Assembly: GCF_030315745.1 (NCBI RefSeq)
Contig: NZ_JASXSH010000001.1
Span: 1 to 64,000 of the forward strand
DNA: 64,000 nt
Source: Gordonia heveisoli
Lineage (GTDB): Bacteria > Actinomycetota > Actinomycetes > Mycobacteriales > Mycobacteriaceae
Direction of reading: 5' to 3'
The notes below the pieces were generated by a model. It worked only from the letters and a program-made list of their open reading frames with translations, had not been told where the DNA came from and made no database searches. Below, piece by piece: positions 18,668-26,300 of this stretch (its first letter is position 1; each line of letters opens with the position of its first letter). A program made the translations under genes and the position numbers.

Positions 18668-18703
18668 CCGAAAGTCGGGGAAGACTTCTTCCCCGACTTT
18701 CGG
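18668..18703. terminator. Hairpin between convergent htdX and tetR
   Basis: A 17-base perfect inverted repeat (18668-18684 with 18687-18703) around a 2-nt centre. No T tract follows. A second imperfect copy of its GTCGGGGAAG arm begins at 18741, next to the tetR stop. It is probably a bidirectional terminator. Confidence 0.55.
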
Positions 18704-18768
18704 CACTTCCCCGTGGTGCAACTAGGGGAGGAAGCGGAAGGTCGGGGAAGAACGTTCGTCCCCCAGTT

Positions 18769-19377
18769 TCAGGCGGTGCGGTCGGTGCCGACGCCCTTCA
18801 GGCCGCGCCAGACGATGCCGACGAGGAGGTCGGTGGCGGTGTCGAGGTCGACGTCGCCCTCGGTGATCCGGTCGGCGACCGCTTCGGAGGCGCCGACCAG
18901 GGCGACCGCGGTCAGCTCGAAGTCGATGTCGCCCGCACCCTCGACCGTCGTACCGGCCTTGATCAGGTCGGTGACCATCTCGGTGACGCGCCGGCGGCTC
19001 TCGCTGACCACGTTGGCGAAGCTCGCCGTGCCGATCGCGACACGGTAGAGGACCCGCCAGGACTGGCGATTCTCGTGGACGAAGCGCAGGAACTCACGAA
19101 TGGTGGTGCGCGCCTGCTCCCGCTGGGAGAGTCCGGGATCGAACCCGACGCTCATCGCCTCGATGAACAGTCCGGATTCGCGAGCGATACAAGCACTGAA
19201 CAGCTCCTCCTTGGAGCCGTAGTACAGATAGAGCATCGGTTTGCTGATCTTCGCCTCGGCGGCGATCGCATCCATCGACGCATCGCGGAAGCCGTTCTGT
19301 GAGAACACCTTCACAGCCGCATCGAGCATCTGCTGCTCACGCACCGCGCGGGGCAACCGCTTGGTACCGCCCGACAT
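18769..19377 (-). CDS. TetR/AcrR family regulator
   Basis: A 202-residue repressor-type protein. The N-terminal HTH (about residues 12-58) shows the TetR pattern: LDAAVKVFSQNGF, then MDAIAAEAKISKPMLYLYYGSKEELF. The C-terminal ligand domain has no diagnostic motif. The start is fixed by AGGAGG upstream of ATG 19377. It lies between the htdX operon and the lpqI-like gene, the position of Rv0238 in M. tuberculosis as recalled. A 20-base perfect palindrome in its own promoter contains TTAC-N6-GTAA, so autoregulation and control of the fatty-acid genes are inferred. Confidence 0.85.
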   Translation of the reverse strand: MSGGTKRLPRAVREQQMLDAAVKVFSQNGFRDASMDAIAAEAKISKPMLYLYYGSKEELFSACIARESGLFIEAMSVGFDPGLSQREQARTTIREFLRFVHENRQSWRVLYRVAIGTASFANVVSESRRRVTEMVTDLIKAGTTVEGAGDIDFELTAVALVGASEAVADRITEGDVDLDTATDLLVGIVWRGLKGVGTDRTA

Positions 19378-19437
19378 GACCCACCTCCTGATAGAAACGA
19401 CCCCGGTCCGGCGTCGCCACCGTTCGAGGATACCAAC

Positions 19438-19457
19438 AACTTACCGAACGGTAAGTT
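19438..19457. promoter_or_regulatory. Perfect palindromic operator upstream of tetR
   Basis: AACTTACCG-AA-CGGTAAGTT, 9-bp perfect arms with a 2-bp centre. It lies 60-80 bases before the TetR start and is the strongest of the three TTAC-N6-GTAA sites in the window. Confidence 0.75.
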
Positions 19458-19477
19458 TATCGTGGAAAGCGGTCGGC

Positions 19478-20704
19478 TCAGCAGTCGATGACGCCCTTGG
19501 CCCGCAAGATCCGCACCACCGAGCGGTTGACCCGATCATTGGTCAGCGCACCCGACGCCACCGCGCCCTCGAGGGTGTCGAGCACCGATCCCACCGCGTC
19601 GGTGGACAACCACAACGCGACGTCGCCACCCGCCTTGACGAACTTCAGCACCGCCTGCTGGATCGGATACCGCTGGTTGATGGCCGCCATCCCCGACAGA
19701 TCGTCGGAGAACACCACCCCACGGGTGAACGGAGGACCACCGTAACGCTTCCCGGTCCGCAGCATCCCGATGGCCCCGCCGCTGATGCTGGCCGGCGTCT
19801 CCGGACCGGTCAGTCCGGGCACGATGAGATGCCCGACCATCACACCCGCGGCCGGGTAGTCGCGCAGCAGGGTCTGATACGGAATCAGGTCGCTGGTCTT
19901 GAGCTGCGACAGCGGCGGCGTTCGCACCACACCCAGATGCGAGTCGCCCGACCCGTGGCCGTGGCCCGGGAAGTGTTTGAAGACCGGCTGGATACCCGCC
20001 TTGAGCAGGCCGGCGGCGTAGGCGCCCGCGTACTTTGTGACGACGGCGGGATCACTGCTGAACGATCGGTCGCCGATGACCTCGTCGTCTGCTTCGTCGC
20101 TGACGTCGGCGACCGGAGCGAAGTCGACGGTCACGCCGAGCGCCTTGAGCTTGCGGCCGACCTCGGCCGCGATCTCGGTGACTTGCTCGGGTGTCTTGGT
20201 CCGGGCCAGTTCCCGCGGCGACGCCCCATCGATACCCAGCGAGGACAACCGCGACACCCGACCGCCCTCCTGGTCGACGGTGATCATCAGCGGGATCTTC
20301 GAATTCTTGGAGATCTGCGCGGCGGCACCGCTGGTGAGGATCGACTTGTCGGTCCAGCTTCCGACGAAGACACCGCCGATCTGTTCGGCGGCGACGATCG
20401 CCCGCGCGTCGGCGGCACCCGTGACCCCGACGACGATCAGCTGCGCCAGCCGTTGCCGCAGGGTCATCGCGTTCACCTGCTGCGCACCGCAACCGTTCGC
20501 CGGGGTGGTCGCGGCAGGCCGGCTTGGGTTCGCCGGACTCGCCGCCGCCGATGCCGGACTCGCCGCCGACGAATCGCCGGCCGTCGTCGACGGCCCGGCG
20601 GCCGGCTCCGACGTCGAGCAGCCGACGGCGAGCACACAACTCACCGAAGCCGCGACGGCGACCAGCGCAGCGCGCAGCGGAGCACGTCCGCGAGTTGAAC
20701 CCAT
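19478..20704 (-). CDS. lpqI: GH3 beta-N-acetylhexosaminidase lipoprotein (LpqI/NagZ-like)
   Basis: A 408-residue predicted lipoprotein: signal with lipobox LAVGC near residue 24, an Ala/Ser/Pro-rich spacer, then a GH3 TIM-barrel domain. The NagZ-type catalytic loop KHFPGHGHGSGDSH (His/Asp general acid pair) and FSDDLSGM (Asp nucleophile) are intact. By family it removes N-acetylglucosamine from cell-wall muropeptides. In M. tuberculosis LpqI (Rv0237) lies in the same position beside the Rv0238 regulator. The start is at ATG 20704; only 29 bases separate it from the divergent universal stress gene. Confidence 0.88.
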   Translation of the reverse strand: MGSTRGRAPLRAALVAVAASVSCVLAVGCSTSEPAAGPSTTAGDSSAASPASAAASPANPSRPAATTPANGCGAQQVNAMTLRQRLAQLIVVGVTGAADARAIVAAEQIGGVFVGSWTDKSILTSGAAAQISKNSKIPLMITVDQEGGRVSRLSSLGIDGASPRELARTKTPEQVTEIAAEVGRKLKALGVTVDFAPVADVSDEADDEVIGDRSFSSDPAVVTKYAGAYAAGLLKAGIQPVFKHFPGHGHGSGDSHLGVVRTPPLSQLKTSDLIPYQTLLRDYPAAGVMVGHLIVPGLTGPETPASISGGAIGMLRTGKRYGGPPFTRGVVFSDDLSGMAAINQRYPIQQAVLKFVKAGGDVALWLSTDAVGSVLDTLEGAVASGALTNDRVNRSVVRILRAKGVIDC

Positions 20705-20721
20705 CTCACGAGTCTGGCATG

Positions 20722-20727
20722 TAGCCT
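20722..20727 (+). promoter_or_regulatory. Candidate -10 box before usp
   Basis: TAGCCT, 6 nt before the ATG at 20734, inside a 29-base divergent gap. The -35 region must therefore lie over the lpqI 5' end. Confidence 0.45.
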
Positions 20728-20733
20728 GGGGCA

Positions 20734-21342
20734 ATGGGCGCAGGGTCCAGTCCGAACGGTTCTGATCCGACGGGTGCCCCACCCAATGGTTCGTCCTCCG
20801 ACAGCCGGTGGCAGACGCATCCGGGCACTGCGGCGCGCGGCGCCCGCGACAGTCACGTCCTGATGATCGCCTACGACGGTTCCCCCAACGCCGACCGCGC
20901 GATCCGCTATGCCGCCACCTATCTGCGCGCCACCACCGCCTATGTGGTCACCGCCTGGCAGCCCGGTTCGATGTCCCCGGCGCGGCTCTCCACGCTCTCC
21001 GGCGGAATGCAGCCCTTCATCGACACCCAACTCGACACCGGGGTGGATCAGGCCCTCGAACACGAGGCGGCCGAACTGAACGCGGGTGGGGTCGCGCTGG
21101 CCGTCGAGAACGGGCTGTCGGCGCGCGGGCAGATCGTCGAGGTGGAATCCACCGTCTGGGGCGCATTGGTCGCCGCGGCCGATGCGCTGCACGTCGACCT
21201 GCTCGTCACCGGTACCCGCGGGTCGTCGGGGCTGCGGGCGCTGCTGCATTCCAGCGTCGCCGAACGCGTCCTCAAACACTGTCACCGGCCGGTGTTCATC
21301 GTGCCCGCCAAATGCGAGAAGGATCCGCCCGTCACGCTGTGA
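20734..21342 (+). CDS. Universal stress protein, single domain
   Basis: A 202-residue protein: a polar, Gly/Ser/Pro-rich leader of about 40 residues, then one USP domain starting at HVLMIAYDGSPNADRAI. The ATP-binding signature is present as GTRGSSG...HSSVAERV (G-x2-G-x9-GS-like). USPs bind ATP or nucleotides and modulate stress or dormancy responses; the target is unknown. It is divergent from lpqI with a very short gap, and its promoter looks leaderless. Confidence 0.88.
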   Translation: MGAGSSPNGSDPTGAPPNGSSSDSRWQTHPGTAARGARDSHVLMIAYDGSPNADRAIRYAATYLRATTAYVVTAWQPGSMSPARLSTLSGGMQPFIDTQLDTGVDQALEHEAAELNAGGVALAVENGLSARGQIVEVESTVWGALVAAADALHVDLLVTGTRGSSGLRALLHSSVAERVLKHCHRPVFIVPAKCEKDPPVTL

Positions 21343-21439
21343 CGGATCATCGCCGCGCGGCACATCACACATCCCGTGTCCGAATCTGTGGGATGTCTGA
21401 CGTAGACGCCATCGAGGGCCGCACCCCAAACTGATCGGC

Positions 21440-22414
21440 ATGACTCGATCCGTCGTCGTACTCGGTTTCGGCGGTGTCCAGCCGCTCGACGTGACCGGCC
21501 CGATCGACGTATTCACCTCGGCGTCGGTGGCGCTGGCCGGACAGGCGACCGAGGCCGGGGAACCGGGGTACACCGTCAGCCTCGTGTCCGTCGACGGGGC
21601 GCCGGTGGACTCCGGTTTCGGATTGCAGTTCGTCGCACGACCGCTGCCCGACCCGGCCGCGCCGATCGACACCCTCGTCATCCCCGGCGGCATGGGGGTT
21701 TTCGATGCCCGCCGGGACACGCCGACCATCGACTGGCTGCGCAGGGTCAGCGCGCGGACCCGACGCGTGGTGACCGTGTGCAGCGGGGCCTTCCTGGCCG
21801 CCGAAGCCGGACTTCTCGACGGCGCCCGGGCGACCACCCACTGGTCGGCGGCCGCGATGCTCGCCGACGACTATCCCGCGATCGAGGTCGACCCGGAGCC
21901 CATCTTCATCCGCAGCACCGACCGGGTGTGGACGGCCGCCGGGGTCACCGCCGGGATCGACCTGTCGCTGGCCCTCGTCGAGGACGACCACGGCACCGAC
22001 CTCGCGCAGCTCGTCGCGCGATGGCTGGTGCTGCACCTACGACGCCCCGGTGGCCAGTCGCAATTCGCCCCGCCGGTGTGGATGCCCCGCGCTCGACGTC
22101 AACCGATTCGCGAGGTCCAGGAGGCCATCGAGCGCGATCCGGGCGCATCCCACCGCATCCCCGACCTCGCGCGTCTCGCGGCGATGAGTCCACGTCACTT
22201 CACCCGGGTATTCACCGCCGAGGTCGGGGAGGCACCGGGCACCTATGTCGAACGCATCCGCACCGACACCGCCCGCCGTCATCTCGAGGAGACCGACGAC
22301 CCGATGCCGGTGATCGCCGCCCGCACCGGCTTCGGTTCGGCGGAGACCATGCGCCGCACCTTCGTCCGGCGGATCGGCGTGGCCCCCGATCAGTACCGGC
22401 GCAGCTGCCGGTGA
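21440..22414 (+). CDS. GlxA-type AraC regulator with DJ-1/PfpI domain
   Basis: A 324-residue transcription factor with an N-terminal DJ-1/PfpI (glutamine amidotransferase-like) domain (about 1-190, nucleophile-elbow Cys in TVCSGAF) and a C-terminal AraC double HTH (about 215-322; ARLAAMSPRHFTRVF and ARTGFGSAETMRRTF). This GlxA architecture controls diverse catabolic or stress genes. It stands 36 bases before a stand-alone DJ-1 protein on the same strand and probably regulates or is co-transcribed with it. Confidence 0.88.
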   Translation: MTRSVVVLGFGGVQPLDVTGPIDVFTSASVALAGQATEAGEPGYTVSLVSVDGAPVDSGFGLQFVARPLPDPAAPIDTLVIPGGMGVFDARRDTPTIDWLRRVSARTRRVVTVCSGAFLAAEAGLLDGARATTHWSAAAMLADDYPAIEVDPEPIFIRSTDRVWTAAGVTAGIDLSLALVEDDHGTDLAQLVARWLVLHLRRPGGQSQFAPPVWMPRARRQPIREVQEAIERDPGASHRIPDLARLAAMSPRHFTRVFTAEVGEAPGTYVERIRTDTARRHLEETDDPMPVIAARTGFGSAETMRRTFVRRIGVAPDQYRRSCR

Positions 22415-22450
22415 CCCTCACCCACCACCACCGACACGAGCAGAGGACCT

Positions 22451-23167
22451 ATGACCCAGATCGCGATCGTCGTCTACCCGCAGTTCACCGCCCTCGATTT
22501 CATCGGCCCCTACGAGGTGCTGCGTAACCTACCCGGCGCGCAGGTGCGTTTCGTCTGGCACGAACCCGGTCCGGTCGCCGCCGACTCGGGGGTGCTGCTC
22601 GTCGGGGCGACGCACTCCTTCGACGAGACCCCCTCCCCCGACGTCGTCCTCGTGCCGGGTGGTCCCGGCTTCGCCGAGGCGGCCCGTGACCCGAAGGTGC
22701 GGACCTGGCTGACCTCGGTCGCCCCCACCGCCGACTGGGTGGCCTCGGTGTGCACCGGTTCACTGGTCCTGGCCGCCGCCGGGCTGCTGGAAGGAAAACG
22801 GGCAACCTCGCATTGGGTTGCGGTCAACCAGCTCAGCGCGTGGGGCGCGACACCGGTCACCGACGAGCGCATCGTCTTTCCCGCGCCCGGCGACCGGGTG
22901 GTCACGGCGGCCGGGGTGTCGGCCGGTATCGATCTCGGGTTGTGGCTGGCCGGGCAGATCGCCGGTGCCGAACGCGCCAAAGCCATCCAATTGTTCATCG
23001 AATACGACCCGCAGCCACCGTTCGATTCCGGCCATCGCAGCAAGGCAGGCGCCGGCACGGTGTCCCGATCGATGGCGATGTTGACCCGCGACTCGCTCCG
23101 TCCGGGGCCGTTGAAGGCGGCATCGGCGCTGCTCTGGGAGAGTGCGGTGCGCAGGGTGCGTCGTTGA
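22451..23167 (+). CDS. DJ-1/PfpI family protein (isonitrile hydratase-like)
   Basis: A 238-residue DJ-1/PfpI protein with the nucleophile elbow Cys in SVCTGS and an acidic residue near the N-terminus (DFIGPYE), the Cys-Glu arrangement seen in isonitrile hydratase-type members. A C-terminal extension of about 50 residues is Arg/Ser-rich. The ribosome-binding site AGAGGA precedes the ATG. It follows the GlxA-type regulator closely, a common pairing. Activity (hydratase, glyoxalase or chaperone-like) cannot be decided from sequence. Confidence 0.8.
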   Translation: MTQIAIVVYPQFTALDFIGPYEVLRNLPGAQVRFVWHEPGPVAADSGVLLVGATHSFDETPSPDVVLVPGGPGFAEAARDPKVRTWLTSVAPTADWVASVCTGSLVLAAAGLLEGKRATSHWVAVNQLSAWGATPVTDERIVFPAPGDRVVTAAGVSAGIDLGLWLAGQIAGAERAKAIQLFIEYDPQPPFDSGHRSKAGAGTVSRSMAMLTRDSLRPGPLKAASALLWESAVRRVRR

Positions 23168-23173
23168 CGATGG

Positions 23174-23179
23174 TAATTT
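23174..23179 (+). promoter_or_regulatory. Candidate -10 box before DUF2613-aftD
   Basis: TAATTT, 7 nt before the ATG at 23187, just after the DJ-1 stop codon; fits a leaderless DUF2613-aftD transcript. Confidence 0.45.
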
Positions 23180-23186
23180 CGACGCC

Positions 23187-23387
23187 ATGACCAACAACCG
23201 CCTCGTCGCCGGCGCCGTCGCCGCAGTCGCTGGACTCGTCGTCGGGGTCGGCGCGGTCTTCCTCGGCGGCATCTTCTCCGCCGAGAACAGCCCGTCCACC
23301 GACCTGACCAGCGTCAACCCGAACAACGGCTTTGTTCAGGGGTCCGTCGACTACGGGTCGCGGGGCGGCGCGGGCGACAACAACTGA
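23187..23387 (+). CDS. DUF2613 small membrane/secreted protein
   Basis: A 66-residue protein with one hydrophobic segment (about 7-30) and a polar tail ending near GSVDYGSR, the hallmark of DUF2613 (M. tuberculosis Rv0236A as recalled). It lies directly upstream of aftD in both organisms, and here its stop codon overlaps the likely aftD start. Function is unknown; constant linkage suggests a role with the AftD membrane enzyme. Confidence 0.8.
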   Translation: MTNNRLVAGAVAAVAGLVVGVGAVFLGGIFSAENSPSTDLTSVNPNNGFVQGSVDYGSRGGAGDNN

Positions 23388-26300
23388 GATCGCACGAGCT
23401 CTCCCGGGCCGGTGTCGCCGTCGCGGCGGCGCTCGCCCTGCTCGTCTGTCTACTGCAGTCCCCCGGCCGGATCGCGGCCGACACCAAGCTCGATCTCACC
23501 GCCAATCCGATTGGTCTGCTGCGTCGCGCGGCCCATCTGTGGTCGCCCGACGCCCCGATGGGTCAGGTCCAGAACCAGGCGTACGGCTACTTCTTCCCCC
23601 ATGGCGCGTTCTTCGCGCTCGGTGACCTCCTCCAGCTGCCGCCGTGGATCGTGCAGCGGCTGTGGTGGGCCCTGCTCCTCACGGCCGGATTCGTCGGCGT
23701 GGTCCGACTCGCCGAGGCGTTACGGGTCGGCTCACCGACGTCCCGAATCGTGGCCGGTGCGATCTTCGCGCTCAGCCCCCGGGTCCTGACCACCCTCGGC
23801 TCGATCTCGTCGGAAACGCTGCCGATGATGCTCGCCCCCTGGGTGCTGTTGCCGGTGGTGCGGGCCCTGGACACCGAACCCGGCAGGCGGCCCCTGTGGC
23901 GGGAGGCGGCCCGGTCGGCGGCCGCCGTCGCCCTGATGGGTGCGGTGAACGCGGTCGCCACGCTGGCCGCGCTGGGTGTCGCGGTGCTGTGGTGGATGAT
24001 CCACGCCGCGAGCACTCGTGGGCTGCGCTGGTTGCGATTCGGCCTGTGGTGGGCGGTCGGCCTTGCGCTGGCCTGCGCCTGGTGGCTGGTGCCGCTGCTG
24101 ATCCTGTCTCGGGTCAGCCCGCCATTCCTGGACTACATCGAATCCTCCGGCGTCACCACCCAGTGGACCTCGCTGACCGAGGTGTTGCGTGGCACCAGTT
24201 CGTGGACGCCGTTCGTCTCCTCGGAGCGGGTCGCCGGGGCCGTGCTGGTGGCCCAGCCCGCCGCGGTGCTCGCCACCGGAACCCTGGCGGCCGCCGGACT
24301 CGCCGGACTGTGCATGCGGCACATGCCGTTCCGTGGTCCGCTGGTGATCGTCCTGGCCGTCGGCCTGATGCTCATGTGCGTGGGCTTCGCCGGGCAACTC
24401 GGCTCCCCCATCGCCGACGACGTCCGAGCCTTCCTCGACGGCCCGGGCGCCGCACTGCGCAACATCCACAAATTCGAGCCGCTCATCCGGTTGCCACTCG
24501 CCCTGGGCGTCGCACATCTGCTGGCCCGGGTGCCGCTGCCCGGTTCGGTGCCGTGGCGGACCGCGATGTCGGCCTTCGCACATCCACAGCGGTCCCGGCC
24601 GGTGGCCGCGGCCATCGTGGTACTGGTGGCCATGGTCGGCGCGGGTTCGCTGATGTGGACCGGCCAGCTCACCCCGGCGGGCGCCTATCGGGAGATCCCG
24701 CGGTACTGGCAGCAGACCTCGGACTGGCTCGCCGACCACAGCGATCCGGACGGGGACGGGACCGGCACCCGCGCACTGGTGGTGCCCGGCGCACCCTTCG
24801 CCGACCAGCTGTGGGGTCTGACCCGCGACGAACCGATGCAGCCGCTGGCCCGATCGCCGTGGGCGGTGCGCGACGCCATCCCACTGACCCCGCCGGGCGC
24901 GATCCGGGCGATGGATTCGGTCCAACGGGCCATCGCCGCGGGCCGTGGCTCACCGGGGCTGGCCGCCACGCTCGCCCAGCAGGGCATCGGCTATGTCGTG
25001 CTGCGCGCCGACCTCGATCCCGATACCTCCCGATCGGCCCGTCCCCTGCTGGTGCAGCAGGCCCTGCTCGACTCCCCCGGACTACATCGGGTCGCCGTCT
25101 TCGGTCCGCAGGTATCGGCACCCTCGGTGGCGGATGTGGTGCGCGACAACAACCTTCGCCCACCAATGCCGGCGGTGCAGATCTTCGCGGTCGACGGTCC
25201 CGCCGGATTCCCCGACACCGGGCCGGTCCTCGCCGACGCCACGACGATGCCAACGGTGACCGGCGGCCCGGAAGCTCTCGCCGCTATCGCCGACATGCGG
25301 GCCCGGATGGGGCTGACGCCGCTGGGGCCGGCCATTCTCGACACCGACGCCCGGCGCGCGGGTGTCGGCGGGAGGGGACTGCTGGTCACCGACACCCCCG
25401 CGGACCGCGAGACCGACTTCGGCCGCGTCGACGACCACAGTTCCGCGATCCGCGCCGTGGGCGATCCGCGCCGTACCCGCAACGCGGTGGCCGACTATCC
25501 GGTCGACGGCGCTCAACTCGTCCGCGGAGAATGGTTGCTGGACAACCAGACCGGCCAGGTCAGGGTGTACACCTCCGGGTCCGCCGCGGACGCCACCCAG
25601 CCCGGCCAGACGTCCCCGGCGAATTCGGCGGCGGCGGCCTTCGACGGCGACCCGCACACCGCCTGGGCCAGCGCCGGACTGCAATCGGCGCTGGGCCAGT
25701 CGATGCGCATCGACTTCACCCGCCCGCGAAGCGATCTCGCGATCACCCTGACCACCGCGAAAGCCCTCGGACCGGACGTCACGAGCGTGCTGATCAGCAC
25801 CGAGGCGGGTAGCACGGTCGCCGCGATCGGCAAACCCGGAACACCGGTGACCCTCGCCGCGCCGGGCGGCGCCACCCGCTGGGTGCAGATCCGCGCCATT
25901 GCGACCGCCGACGGAACCGCCGGAAACCAATTCGCGCTCGCCGAAGTCGGCGTCGGCGACCTGCGCACCGGCACTGCACTGCACATCCGTCATCGTGTCG
26001 TACTCCCCGAACTGACCGCGCAGACCCGGGTGACCGGCTGGTTGCTGACCCAGGAACTCGCCGGCCGCCCATCCTGCGTCGACGATCCCGCCGCCGACGT
26101 CGTGCGCTGCGCAGGCGGACTCGGCCTGTCCCCCGAGACTCCCGGATTGTTCACCCGCGCTTTGTCGGTACCCCAGTCCACCGACGTGACGCCGACCCTC
26201 ACCCTCACCCCGCGTCCGGGTGACGCCCTCAACGCCCTGCTGCGCACACCACGAACCATCGTCGCGACCGGATCGTCGTCGGTGACCGATCCGCGCGGCG

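Noticed and set aside
18668-18703. Long perfect inverted repeat considered as an insertion-sequence end
   Set aside because: No transposase, target duplication or second end nearby; its place between two convergent stop codons explains it as a terminator.
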